64,000 nucleotides of DNA from Bdellovibrio sp. UBA4095 (lineage in GTDB: Bacteria > Bdellovibrionota > Bdellovibrionia > Bdellovibrionales > Bdellovibrionaceae). Where the stretch lies: NCBI GenBank assembly GCA_002381805.1, contig DFXZ01000014.1, forward strand, positions 62,001 through 126,000. The letters are read 5' to 3'. The stretch's first letter is position 1, and every line of letters begins with the position of its first letter. The position numbers were made by a program, and so were the translations under genes. Shown here piece by piece: positions 34,832 through 44,424 of the stretch. The notes under the pieces were generated by a model that had not been told where the DNA came from, searched no databases, and saw nothing but the letters and a program-made list of their open reading frames with translations.

Positions 34832-37012
34832 ATGGTCCTACTTGCAGTTCTATCTGGCCTGATTAATCTGTCTGCTCAGACAGTCTTTCTAAAAGTTGTC
34901 TCGATGACAGCGGGCGACCTTTACACGACTTACATTATAGTGGCACTGACTTTCATTCTTGGCTCAGGAGTGGGAGGTTTTTTCAGCAATTTGATTCGCC
35001 CCTGGCTCCACTGGGTAGAGGCCCTAACGGGTTGTTACACCCTATTCCTAGGCATTCTCCTTTCAGGGTCCTTTTACCATTATGACGTCCCTCTCTGGTT
35101 CGTTTCGGCGGGCCTTATCCTTCCAGCTTTAGCTCTTGGCACGCACCTTCCTCTTTATGGATACTACCTTCGCCGGATAAGATTTGGACTTCTCTATTTC
35201 CTTTACCATTTCGGAGCAGTTTTGGGACTTATGATGTTCGAATGGTACTTCATTAAGGCCGGCTCTGTTAAAGATGCCCTACTCTTTACCGGCGCGATCC
35301 AACTGACATTAGGAATGCTATTGCTTCGACAGAAGCATCTCGGAAACCTAAAGCTAGAACAGTCAGGAAAATTTCTGTCACCTCTTCAGTGGATCAAGCT
35401 CTTCCCCAAAAGCGCGTTTAGCGTGTTCTTCGCATCCACCCTAAGTTATTACGAAGTCTTTTGGGCACTGCGCACTCAGCTTTTAATAACAGACGCATTT
35501 CGAATGCACGCAACATTGATTTCTTGTGCAGTGTTTTTTTGGATGGCTCTCGCCGGAATACTTTCCAAGCGACTTCAGACATCTTCTGAAAAGGTATTCC
35601 TCGGGATGGGACTCAGCTTTGCGATCGTCTATTTGACCTTCCCTTTTTTATCGCTGAACTTTACGGGCCTCTTCAATGGCTCTATATGGAACTATTTCCA
35701 AATCTCGTTCGGCCTGGCTTTATTCCTAACTCTTCCGGTGTTCTGTTCAAGTCTCGTCTTTATTGTGGAGACTCGATCTATACAAAGCCGTTTACCGATC
35801 GATGTCGTCAGCGGCGGATTGAACCTATTTTCATGCCTCGGAAACGTCACAGGTTTTTTTATAGCTGGCACCCTAGCGGCCTATTTTTGGCAACCCCTCT
35901 ATTTCCTTTTTGCAGTTGCGAGCTGTATTGGGATTTTTCTTTTTTGGCATCGCCCCAAGGGCTATCGCTTAATCCTGTATTCAGTGGCTTCCGCAACCAT
36001 CCTTTTTGCTATGTCATACATTGACTTAACCAAAACACTTTTTTTAAATCACCTCTCGATTGAAGCTCGCGCGACAGAGAGAATTGAAAACATATTTCTT
36101 TCGTCAGACGCCTTTTCAACAATGGCGACTTTCGATCTGAAAACAGACGACGAAAAGGATAATGTGCAAAAGCTGTACATTGTTGACGGGCACTTATCAC
36201 ATAACTTGGATTCCAGTGCAGAATTCATTGTCGGCCTGACCCCTGCAATGTATTTTAACGGCCCACCTAAAAAGACTATGGTCATTGGACTTGGCAGCGG
36301 TCAAACTTCTTGGGCAGCAGCGGCCATTAGTGAACATACAGAATTGGTTGAGATCTCTCAGTCTGTGGTAAAAAATGTCAGACTTTTAAGAGACTATAAC
36401 TTTGACCTTATGGAAAAAAAGAACGTCAACGTCTTGTTGCAAGATGCACTTTCCATTGTGAGAAACTGTCAACCCGAAAGCTATGACCTAATTATCAATA
36501 CTTCAACTTACCCTTCGAATCATGGAGCAAGCAAACTTTACAGCGATGAAATGAGCGAGCTTTCTGAAAACTGCCTAGATAGAAACGGAATCTATGTCAC
36601 CTATTTCGACGGATCAACGGTCAATGACCTTACAGATTTTTACGAGTTCGTTTATCCAATTATGCGGCACTTTCGCCACCTCGATATTTCAATCAAACCG
36701 TATCCCATTGTGATCGCCTACAATACACCTCGCAAATTGGAAGCGCTTTCTGCAAAGGACTTTATTGACCCAGCTGATTTTGAAATTTTTGACAAACGCT
36801 TTCCCAACACCTTTGCGACTAAATGCCGAACCTTCCTTCGGAACGTGCCTTTACCAGGTTACGAGCCCTTACTAAGCAGCATGGATCGTTCCTATCTTGA
36901 ACGCAACTCTCTGCGACTATCAATTCAGTCCAAAAATATAAACCATGTCTCACGTACCTTCCCAGAGCTATACAACACACTCTCTAATACTCCACTTTAT
37001 AGTTGTGAATAA
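34832..37012 (+). CDS. Membrane-embedded spermidine-synthase-like protein
   Basis: The product has 726 residues. About the first 400 form ten to twelve membrane helices; the rest is a soluble Rossmann methyltransferase-like domain. The nucleotide-binding motif MVIGLGSGQTSWAAA lies near 479-493, with VEIS near 505 (Glu for the ribose) and NVLLQDAL near 530, as in spermidine synthase-like proteins fused to transporter-type helices. The usual catalytic Asp of aminopropyl transfer (in a D-x-x-D-P context) is replaced around DLIINTSTYP, so true spermidine synthesis is doubtful. It directly precedes the pseudopilin genes, 110 bases before the next start. Confidence 0.75.
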   Translation: MVLLAVLSGLINLSAQTVFLKVVSMTAGDLYTTYIIVALTFILGSGVGGFFSNLIRPWLHWVEALTGCYTLFLGILLSGSFYHYDVPLWFVSAGLILPALALGTHLPLYGYYLRRIRFGLLYFLYHFGAVLGLMMFEWYFIKAGSVKDALLFTGAIQLTLGMLLLRQKHLGNLKLEQSGKFLSPLQWIKLFPKSAFSVFFASTLSYYEVFWALRTQLLITDAFRMHATLISCAVFFWMALAGILSKRLQTSSEKVFLGMGLSFAIVYLTFPFLSLNFTGLFNGSIWNYFQISFGLALFLTLPVFCSSLVFIVETRSIQSRLPIDVVSGGLNLFSCLGNVTGFFIAGTLAAYFWQPLYFLFAVASCIGIFLFWHRPKGYRLILYSVASATILFAMSYIDLTKTLFLNHLSIEARATERIENIFLSSDAFSTMATFDLKTDDEKDNVQKLYIVDGHLSHNLDSSAEFIVGLTPAMYFNGPPKKTMVIGLGSGQTSWAAAAISEHTELVEISQSVVKNVRLLRDYNFDLMEKKNVNVLLQDALSIVRNCQPESYDLIINTSTYPSNHGASKLYSDEMSELSENCLDRNGIYVTYFDGSTVNDLTDFYEFVYPIMRHFRHLDISIKPYPIVIAYNTPRKLEALSAKDFIDPADFEIFDKRFPNTFATKCRTFLRNVPLPGYEPLLSSMDRSYLERNSLRLSIQSKNINHVSRTFPELYNTLSNTPLYSCE

Positions 37013-37122
37013 GAGCCACATTCAAAACTAAATTCTAGTTTCACATTCTGGCGCTCTCTTGTCCTGCGCAATTTCGACCGATTAATAGATTAGCGTTTTT
37101 TGAAAACTGAATTGGAACTTTT

Positions 37123-39633
37123 ATGATATCGGGACGTAACTTAAATTCAATGAAGGGCCTTCTAGCGCATAAAGAAGGATCCATCATGCTGACTGCTCTG
37201 GGAGTAGCGGCAGTGGTATCCATCATAATTTTTACATCAACAGTTTTTATCCAAACTCGCGTCAATCAGGTTTTTGCCTCCTCGGCTCGCATGGACAATC
37301 GAATAGTGCTGGATGGTCTACTAGCTTACACTGTAAATGGCATCAAACAGAGTTGGTGCTTTTCGAAAACCTGGGTACAGGATACGGCCTGCACCTTGAA
37401 TCATTCCGGAAACTCTGTCCGTCTTTTACTTAGTGACGAGTCCCTTCTATACATCGCCGCTTCAACGGCTCCCCATCCCACGCCCGCGGTGAGTACCCGA
37501 ATTAGTCAAATTCAACAGACTGTAAATCTTGCCGTTATCACCCCCAGCCATCCATTGCACAATATCGTCAGCGCTTTGAAAGATGAGTACAGCCAAGCAA
37601 CCTTTTCGATCAACCGTGATGACTCCGCAATTGCCACCATGAAAGGTCGCGAAGTCCCGTTAAGAATAAGAATTAAGCTGTCAGCTAATCGCCAGGGACA
37701 AAAGGTTGTGAATGATCTCGAGCTGGAATCGAAAATCATAGTCTATCCACGAGAGCTTACTTATTTCGGTTTAATTTTACCGAACAATCTCTATCTGAAT
37801 TTTGGAGGCACTTCATCTACGAATGGAAATAATCGTCTGGATTACGTAAATGCTTCTGCCACAGCCGGGCTGCGCTTTGAAAGTCCCGTATTTATCAACG
37901 GGAGTCTTCACTTACCAACCCGACAAGGACCCGCTATGAGTAATGTCACCTTCGTAGATAAGGTCGTCTTGGGAGAAGGCATGATATACCAGGATGGAAA
38001 GCTTTTTTCACCTGCGTCTGCGGGGGGGCCGACCCACATGTACAATCATGAGATGACTTCGTTCGCGGGCCTGCTGGGCGGCTACGAACTTGATCCGGAA
38101 CGAGACCGCGGCCTCGACTATCTTTTTAATCTTTTACAACCAGTTAATCCCCCTATTGATTTCAATATTTGTAAAGATCGAGTGATGGCTTCCTTTGACC
38201 TTCGTGTCACCAAAGATTCTCAACTCTACTCTCGATTTAACAGTCAATCGGGCAACACCTTTAATCTCTCGCTTTCTCTGGGCAGCGTAGACAATTTTAT
38301 TGAGCAGCTCTCCGATGTTAATGATGCAAAATTAATCGGGACAAATATTAAAGGAGTCACAAACGCGGGCGACTTCACCAGCTGGTCTGGAGGCGCTATT
38401 CTGCGAGCCAAATTGGTCTTTGATGGTTTAAAGGATCCAACGAATAGTGCCGTTAGAAACGAATTCTTTAATCAATTTAATCTCCCTCGCGAAGGCCAGC
38501 TGGTTTTATATCCTGTTGGTCAAGGAGCCGGAAATCCGAGTATCAAAATCACCTCTCAGCCATACTCGAAAAACGGTAACGTGCAGTTCAACCAAGTCGA
38601 TCTTTCCGTAGAATTTATTAACGCCGAGAGATTAGATCTTGGTGCCTACACAAAAGGCGGAGTCTACAGACAACCTTCAGTCAAACTGATCATCGAGGGA
38701 ATGGACTATGCCTACAACTACATGAAAAATCTGCGCGACAACAGCTCTGAACACAATGTCATGGGAAAATATAAGATTAATGGCTTCACGTTCTACAAAA
38801 GCGGAAGCACAAGTGTTGGCATATACCACGAAACACCTGGAACCTGGCATACCAATCCAATGTTAAGAACTGACACCAATTATCCTGTTTACAATGCTGC
38901 TCATGCCCCCCAAGACATCGACTACAGCGCCTTTGACGAGCTCTGTTTATCTGCACCGGACTCTTCTGAAAGCTACTATACATCTTTCCCTACCGCGGAT
39001 TGGACAACTTCCTTCGTCACACAGTCACGACATGCGTGGAGCTTTAACCCTGATGCCCCAAGTATTAAGGGGTACAACTCGGGACAACTTATACTGGATG
39101 CCGGTAGCTCTCGCTATGTAGCTGGTTCCACCTATCCAACATTTATAATCGACTCTTTGGTAAACACCTGCATTATTGAAAGCAGTGCCAATTTTGTTAC
39201 AGGATTCTTAACCTGTGAAAACCTAGTCATCAAAGCGCGTTCGACTCCCCTGCGTATCATTGGCACATTCATCGTAAGAACATTGACTATTGACCCATCT
39301 GCTTACAAGTCAGGAATTCGCTGGAGTTCGATTTACCATCCTCAGGCCACTTACGAACTGCAAGAAGCTCAGATACTGGGCAAGCTTAAGGACGACTCCG
39401 TTTATGATTGCGGCGACCCGGGCATACCACCACTCTGGATGCCAAATATTGGAATCACTTCTGCAGTTAAGCACTACCTCTGCAATCCGGTAAGCCTACG
39501 CTCGGCAGATCCCTTCAAATGGACAACGGTTGATCCGGATTGTGGCGTAGAGACAGGATCTCCGAAAGTTAAATGTAAGAAGGCTATGCGCAGATTTTTG
39601 GTCAAAGAAATTAGCCGAACGAAGGGCTTATGA
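37123..39633 (+). CDS. Large pseudopilin-like protein (GspK/PilX type)
   Basis: The product has 836 residues. Its N-terminus has a short charged leader ending HKEG, then a hydrophobic helix (SIMLTALGVAAVVSIIIFTS) with no Glu at position 5, the pattern of GspK or PilX, which cap pseudopili or pili. The remaining 780 residues are mostly beta with many Asn/Ser and several Cys near the end (CGDPG, VDPDCGVET, VKCKK). GspK is near 330 residues, so this is a much larger version. TGGAAC 8-10 bases before the ATG serves as ribosome site. It overlaps the next prepilin gene by 4 bases. Confidence 0.7.
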   Translation: MISGRNLNSMKGLLAHKEGSIMLTALGVAAVVSIIIFTSTVFIQTRVNQVFASSARMDNRIVLDGLLAYTVNGIKQSWCFSKTWVQDTACTLNHSGNSVRLLLSDESLLYIAASTAPHPTPAVSTRISQIQQTVNLAVITPSHPLHNIVSALKDEYSQATFSINRDDSAIATMKGREVPLRIRIKLSANRQGQKVVNDLELESKIIVYPRELTYFGLILPNNLYLNFGGTSSTNGNNRLDYVNASATAGLRFESPVFINGSLHLPTRQGPAMSNVTFVDKVVLGEGMIYQDGKLFSPASAGGPTHMYNHEMTSFAGLLGGYELDPERDRGLDYLFNLLQPVNPPIDFNICKDRVMASFDLRVTKDSQLYSRFNSQSGNTFNLSLSLGSVDNFIEQLSDVNDAKLIGTNIKGVTNAGDFTSWSGGAILRAKLVFDGLKDPTNSAVRNEFFNQFNLPREGQLVLYPVGQGAGNPSIKITSQPYSKNGNVQFNQVDLSVEFINAERLDLGAYTKGGVYRQPSVKLIIEGMDYAYNYMKNLRDNSSEHNVMGKYKINGFTFYKSGSTSVGIYHETPGTWHTNPMLRTDTNYPVYNAAHAPQDIDYSAFDELCLSAPDSSESYYTSFPTADWTTSFVTQSRHAWSFNPDAPSIKGYNSGQLILDAGSSRYVAGSTYPTFIIDSLVNTCIIESSANFVTGFLTCENLVIKARSTPLRIIGTFIVRTLTIDPSAYKSGIRWSSIYHPQATYELQEAQILGKLKDDSVYDCGDPGIPPLWMPNIGITSAVKHYLCNPVSLRSADPFKWTTVDPDCGVETGSPKVKCKKAMRRFLVKEISRTKGL

Positions 39634-40076
39634 AAAACAACAAAGGCTTCACATTGATCGAGGTTTCTGTGGCGGCCTTCTTAGGCGCAATGGTGGCGTA
39701 TGCCGCTATTTCATACATCACATATCTATCAAACCTGAATAGCAGGATGACCCTGCGGAGGATTGCTTCCAATACGATCCATTCTTATGCAGAGAATATT
39801 CGATACAACCTTTCACTCTACCAGGTCAGCTTTAATAACAGTCCGGAGAAAGAAAATGAACTTTTAGCCTTGAATAATCTGCCCTTAGGTATTTCAGACA
39901 GCGTCGTCGTTCCCCGCTCGGAATGTGCAAAGGTTGGATGCCAGGCATATTTTGGATACATCATTATTCCTAGCGAGTTCGTAAGAAATCTTTATCAAGT
40001 GAAAATACGAGTCTGGAACGCCAGCGGCAAGGAGGGACAAGGATGGGATCAGACCTATTTCATCACAACTCGATAG
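39630..40076 (+). CDS. Type IV prepilin-like protein (GspI/PilV type)
   Basis: The product has 148 residues with a class III signal: five-residue leader MKNNK, cleavage before GFTLIEVSVAAFLGA, and Glu at +5. A single helix and a small beta domain with a Cys pair (about 108 and 113) follow. Prepilin peptidase would cut it and methylate the new N-terminus. Its start overlaps the large GspK-like gene (ATGA), and the next prepilin-like gene starts 34 bases before its end. Size fits GspI or a minor pilin. Confidence 0.88.
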   Translation: MKNNKGFTLIEVSVAAFLGAMVAYAAISYITYLSNLNSRMTLRRIASNTIHSYAENIRYNLSLYQVSFNNSPEKENELLALNNLPLGISDSVVVPRSECAKVGCQAYFGYIIIPSEFVRNLYQVKIRVWNASGKEGQGWDQTYFITTR

Positions 40077-41068
40077 TAAATCAGAAAGGCTTCACTCTAA
40101 CGGAGATTTTGGTGGCAATCGGAATTGCTGGATTCATCGCTTTGGGAAATATGATATTTTTGAATGATTTTCTGCAGAGACTTAAAACTTATGAAAACAG
40201 TTCCGACGAAGAAACGGAAATTGCGCTGACAAACACAGCAACCACGAACATTCTAAAGAAGGCTCATCTCAGTTTAAATCGTATCCAACTGAAAGACGAC
40301 AATGGCAAATCGTTCTTTGACTACTATCCCGATTTGCCAAGTACCGCCATTCAAAATGGAAGCCGGCTCTTTTCTTTAAACTCAAGTCACATTGGATCCA
40401 AGTACTTCTATCTATTAACCTCTGAGGAAAATGAACACGATTCTATTATCTTCGACCCGGTCCATGCCTATGCGGAAACAAGCACACCCTCAGATCTTTT
40501 GGCAGATGGGAAAATTATCTACCGAGGTATCAACTCCATTCCAGCAATTAGCGCCGAAGATGGTACAGCCGCTAAAGACAAGCTGATGGAGAAAATATTT
40601 GCAAAGCGCTGGGCCCCTGGCGAAGTGTTCGTATTGACTTGTCCAACCTATTTGCGCCCCGTAGTTAACAAATCTCTGGATCTTTTAACTCCGCCCCGCC
40701 CTGCCACATTCATTGGCAGAGTTTCTGGAGATGATCTAACTCAATTGCCAAGCTTCGGAACCCACATTAGTCTTGTTACCAGCCATCCCGTTACCAGTGT
40801 TACCTACAAAAATTTAGATCATTTTTTTAGAAGCCTCCCAACAATTGGCGGCGCAGCTCCGTTTGTGAAAGTTGAGCCCGCAAAACTGGTCCGCCTTGAG
40901 TTGCGCAAGAACTCATCTTACCAAAAAGAGTATGCCGATCTTACTATGTCCGTATGGAAAAATGGACAATTTGATGGCTCGGTGATCGTGGCCACAAAAG
41001 TTAAACAGGCGAACTTCAATCGTGCGACGGTCACCATGCCCATAATCAGCCTGGAGATCATCAAATGA
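40043..41068 (+). CDS. Type IV prepilin-like protein (GspJ/PilW type)
   Basis: The product has 341 residues. A 15-residue leader ends in QK before GFTLTEILVAIGIAGF, with Glu at +5, so the prepilin peptidase site is intact. The body is beta-rich with one Cys and is longer than GspJ (about 200), close to PilW. Its start lies 34 bases inside the previous gene and its stop overlaps the next start (ATGA). With the flanking genes it forms the third part of a likely tip complex. Confidence 0.85.
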   Translation: MGSDLFHHNSIVNQKGFTLTEILVAIGIAGFIALGNMIFLNDFLQRLKTYENSSDEETEIALTNTATTNILKKAHLSLNRIQLKDDNGKSFFDYYPDLPSTAIQNGSRLFSLNSSHIGSKYFYLLTSEENEHDSIIFDPVHAYAETSTPSDLLADGKIIYRGINSIPAISAEDGTAAKDKLMEKIFAKRWAPGEVFVLTCPTYLRPVVNKSLDLLTPPRPATFIGRVSGDDLTQLPSFGTHISLVTSHPVTSVTYKNLDHFFRSLPTIGGAAPFVKVEPAKLVRLELRKNSSYQKEYADLTMSVWKNGQFDGSVIVATKVKQANFNRATVTMPIISLEIIK

Positions 41069-42294
41069 AAAACTGTAATTTGCTAACTTTAATCGTGCTT
41101 TCTTTGTTGTCTTTTGAAGGAATCGCTCAAGTAATTAAAACACCCAAGACAACAGTAAGCATCTTGCCGGTGTCGGGTCCCAACATGAGTGACGTCGTCA
41201 TCGACTCTAAACTGGCACTTACCAGAAGCAGCGGCATGAGTTTTCTAGATATTTATGTTTCTTGTTTCGGAACTAATTTACGTGGAGTATCCAATCCCGT
41301 CAGTCCCGACTCAACCATTCACGCTGCGATTGAATATCTGGCAGCAGACGGAACCTATAAGACATACAAAGTCAGCTTTCCGGCTATGGCGGTCGTCAAA
41401 AATCTGCGACTTAGCCAAAACCTTTCGGAACTGTCTGGAATTGTAAGCCCCGATGGAACAATGACCACGAAGTTTACGGCACGCCTTGAAGACGGACTGA
41501 TTCGCGTAGCGATGACCAACACCAGAGCCATCGGCCTAGACGTACTAGCGTCTGGCACCGATTATGGTAAGCTTCAGCAAACAAACAACAAAGCCCAGCT
41601 CTTTCGAGCAGTCCGATTTAATCAAGAACTTCCTCCCAACGCGCAGACCGGCACTTACATGGGGGCTACTGGTCCACTAACAGCAAACATGCGCTGGTAT
41701 CATGCCGAGAACGGAAAAAGCTCGGTATTGTATGCATCCTTCCCGGGTGAAACTGGCTTTTGCGGAGGCTATTTTTCACCTTTAGCAATAAGCTTTACAG
41801 ACACTCTGCCAGAAGTTTCAAGTACTTCATACTTTCCTCTCTACCAAAGACAGTACCGTACAAAAAGTAAAGAGAAGATCTCTTGGCCAACTTTTGGTAA
41901 AGGTCTTTACTTTCTTGGTAACGATCGCAATTCCAACGGGAAAATTGATAACGGCGGCGAACTCTTTGGCGACATCAATGGCTATGACAACGGATTTCTG
42001 AATCTCGCTTTCTATGACGTCAATAGTGACGGGAAGATCGACGAAAAGGACCCCATTTTCTCGCAGCTTCTGTTTTGGCAAGATAAAAATCAGGATGGGA
42101 TTTGCCAAACCAACGAAGTATACCGCCCCAGTGATTTTCGCATCCGATCTCTTTCGGTCTTTTACAAAAATGAAACTCGCAACCTTGCCAACCGTGCAAA
42201 GCTGCTGGGTCCCGGGAAGTTTATTTATAGAAGTAGCGATGGAACAGAAAATGTTGGAGTCATTTGGGATATTTTTTTATCAAGAGCGCCTTAA
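41065..42294 (+). CDS. Secreted calcium-binding protein with ELFGD domain
   Basis: The product has 409 residues and a signal peptide ending at IAQ. Residues 30-265 are beta-rich. The C-terminal part has tandem Asp/Asn-rich loops: DRNSNGKIDNGGELFGD (287-303), DVNSDGKIDEKD (318-329) and DKNQDGICQTNE (340-351). This arrangement is well known from RTX-type adhesins and toxins and binds calcium in EF-hand-like loops. The gene overlaps the GspJ-like gene by ATGA, so it belongs to the pseudopilin operon. By analogy with calcium-binding PilY1 it may be carried at a pilus tip. That analogy is inference. Confidence 0.8.
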   Translation: MKNCNLLTLIVLSLLSFEGIAQVIKTPKTTVSILPVSGPNMSDVVIDSKLALTRSSGMSFLDIYVSCFGTNLRGVSNPVSPDSTIHAAIEYLAADGTYKTYKVSFPAMAVVKNLRLSQNLSELSGIVSPDGTMTTKFTARLEDGLIRVAMTNTRAIGLDVLASGTDYGKLQQTNNKAQLFRAVRFNQELPPNAQTGTYMGATGPLTANMRWYHAENGKSSVLYASFPGETGFCGGYFSPLAISFTDTLPEVSSTSYFPLYQRQYRTKSKEKISWPTFGKGLYFLGNDRNSNGKIDNGGELFGDINGYDNGFLNLAFYDVNSDGKIDEKDPIFSQLLFWQDKNQDGICQTNEVYRPSDFRIRSLSVFYKNETRNLANRAKLLGPGKFIYRSSDGTENVGVIWDIFLSRAP

Positions 42295-42310
42295 TAGCTA
42301 AGGAGACTAT

Positions 42311-43009
42311 ATGCTTAAAACGAACGTAATTTATTCTATAGCATTTTTAATACTGATCCTTTTGATCGCCGACTCATCGTACACAGGTAACCGTTGGCAT
42401 TTTCGCATGAAAAAAGAACGAGATGCCATCCAGGAAGCTCCGAAAACATCTAACTTTGCTGATGGTTATCAAGTTACCAGCGGTATCAAACAACCGATTG
42501 CCACTCCAAGCCTCACTTCTACGAGCTACGGAGAAGGATCATTGAACTGCAAAGAAGCTTCGGTGAAAATAAATCGATCTCTTGAGGGTGCTTCAACGGA
42601 ATTCGCAGAAATTAATATTCCTGAACTGAAACACAATCAAACACGCACAGTTGCCTGCGCAAGCGTCAGTCCAAGCCTTACTAAAGATGGACAAACAGTG
42701 AACGCAGGAAATATTCAGTTTGGCTGCTACAATGGGCAACTAAGCATAGCAGGTTCGGATTGCCGAGCACCAGTCCCGCCGCCACAGAATGTCGAGGCTC
42801 CCCGTCCAACCAATGACTGTCCAGCAGGATATACAGCAAAATATTGCGGTAGCTGTTGCTCGGACGGGGCTACCAAAGGGCATTTTTCAAGTATGCCTGG
42901 TAAGAACTGCTTCACGCGGAAGCGCTACTATCATACCTGTCAGAACGGCCGGTTCTTTTTTACCGATACGAATACCTGCCTTAATAGTCTTCCGCGGACA
43001 CGCTGTTAA
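42311..43009 (+). CDS. Membrane-anchored Cys-rich secreted protein
   Basis: The product has 232 residues and an AAGGAG ribosome site 6 bases upstream. One hydrophobic segment (residues 6-22) acts as signal anchor. The C-terminal 70 residues carry about ten Cys, including CGSCC, in a compact disulfide-rich module. A Pro/Asn-rich linker (PVPPPQNVEAPRP) precedes it. The module is not recognised; its spacing recalls small secreted binding domains. It is the last gene of the pseudopilin operon, and its stop overlaps the stop of the convergent M16 gene. Confidence 0.65.
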   Translation: MLKTNVIYSIAFLILILLIADSSYTGNRWHFRMKKERDAIQEAPKTSNFADGYQVTSGIKQPIATPSLTSTSYGEGSLNCKEASVKINRSLEGASTEFAEINIPELKHNQTRTVACASVSPSLTKDGQTVNAGNIQFGCYNGQLSIAGSDCRAPVPPPQNVEAPRPTNDCPAGYTAKYCGSCCSDGATKGHFSSMPGKNCFTRKRYYHTCQNGRFFFTDTNTCLNSLPRTRC

Positions 43010-44421
43010 GGCAGCCGTTCGATTTCAGGCTTATACTTGGCGAACTGCGGAATGATGGAAACATCACCATAGACGATGACCTTCAGTCTTTCGGGATTGA
43101 CTACTTTTGCGAACGCAGAATTCGCTGATTTAAGATCAATTTTTTCAACGTTCTCATTGAACTTTGTCAGGTATTCAACTGGAATGCCGTAGAAGTCCAA
43201 AGCCAATAGATTATAAGCTAAACGGTCCGCCGTTTCGATGGCTCGAGGGAACTGACCAATAAGCTGATTTTTTCCAGCAGACAGTTCTTTTTTGTTAGCG
43301 CCTTCCTTGGTGTAGGCTGCTATAACTCTTAAAGTTTCCTCGAGGGCCTTGCCAGCAGTTTCATTTTTTGTGAACGTAGACACATCAAAGCTGCCAACGT
43401 CCTTCTTGGTATCAAAGAAAGAGTGAATGGAATAGGTCAGTCCTAAGTCATCACGAACTGCCTGATTTAAGCGACTTGCAAAGCTCCCCCCCAAAACCTC
43501 ATTGCTGACTCGTAGAGGTAAATAGTCAGAATGGTTTCGCGGAATACCTAATTGCGCGATACGAATCTGAGTCTGCTGCAGCCCTTTTTTAACGACCAGT
43601 CGAACCTGCAGTGCCTGGGGTGCAACTGCAGAAGTGATCTTAACTGCTGGGACGGTTCTTTTCGTCCATACTGAAAAGACCTCTTTTACTTTGTTTTCAA
43701 AATTCTCATCGAAGTCCCCCACCACAGCTAATGAAGAATTGTTGGGCCTGAAGAAAGTTAAGTAGTGTTTGATGACGTCCTGCTTAGTGATGCGACGTAA
43801 ACTGTCCAGGGTCCCGTGGATATCGCGGGCATACGGATGCTTACCATAAAGAAAGTCATCCATCTTGTGCGAAGCAAAGCTCGATGGGTCATCAATCTTT
43901 TTCTGCAAGACTGCTTGCATTTGTGATCGCATGCGAAGTATTTCTCTGTCATTAAACGCTGGGTTCATTACCACATCTGCAAAGAACGTCAGCAGATCCT
44001 GTGCCCCCGTATTCAATGAGTCCGAATAAATAGTCGTGACGTCATTTCCAGGATTGATATCCAACGACGTGCCCAGTTGCCCAAAGTCATCAGCAATCTG
44101 GGGAGCCGTCTTTTTTTGCGTGCCTTGCTCGAGCATGTAGGATGTCAGAGCATTTAAGCCGGCAACTCGCTCAGCTTCTTGCATGGAACCGGAACGAACC
44201 ATTAAGGTAAGACTGACTCTGGGCAATGTCGTATCTCTAACGAAGACAACCTTCAGGCCATTGTCGTAGACCACCTCTTTGTAGGGCTGTAGAACAAAGC
44301 TTCCGTTACTTTTTGCGGTGTATCCCGCTGGAACTTCGACCTGCCTCTTAGAGGAACTCGAGCAAGCAATAAAAGTTGAACAAATCAGGGGAAGAGTAAT
44401 AAAAGTCACTAACTTATTCAT
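43006..44421 (-). CDS. M16-family lipoprotein lacking the zinc motif
   Basis: The product has 471 residues and lipobox FIAC (Cys20). It has two M16 half-domains (about 45-250 and 255-470) with the usual NSSLAVVGDF and ERLKVIVYGD strands. The zinc-binding HxxEH is replaced: the aligned positions read Ala, Ser and Tyr within GLNALTSYMLEQG, so it cannot be a metalloprotease by itself. Such subunits pair with an active partner, as in PqqF or mitochondrial processing peptidases. The active M16 gene lies 3 bases upstream. Confidence 0.9.
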   Translation of the reverse strand: MNKLVTFITLPLICSTFIACSSSSKRQVEVPAGYTAKSNGSFVLQPYKEVVYDNGLKVVFVRDTTLPRVSLTLMVRSGSMQEAERVAGLNALTSYMLEQGTQKKTAPQIADDFGQLGTSLDINPGNDVTTIYSDSLNTGAQDLLTFFADVVMNPAFNDREILRMRSQMQAVLQKKIDDPSSFASHKMDDFLYGKHPYARDIHGTLDSLRRITKQDVIKHYLTFFRPNNSSLAVVGDFDENFENKVKEVFSVWTKRTVPAVKITSAVAPQALQVRLVVKKGLQQTQIRIAQLGIPRNHSDYLPLRVSNEVLGGSFASRLNQAVRDDLGLTYSIHSFFDTKKDVGSFDVSTFTKNETAGKALEETLRVIAAYTKEGANKKELSAGKNQLIGQFPRAIETADRLAYNLLALDFYGIPVEYLTKFNENVEKIDLKSANSAFAKVVNPERLKVIVYGDVSIIPQFAKYKPEIERLP

Positions 44422-44424
44422 GAG

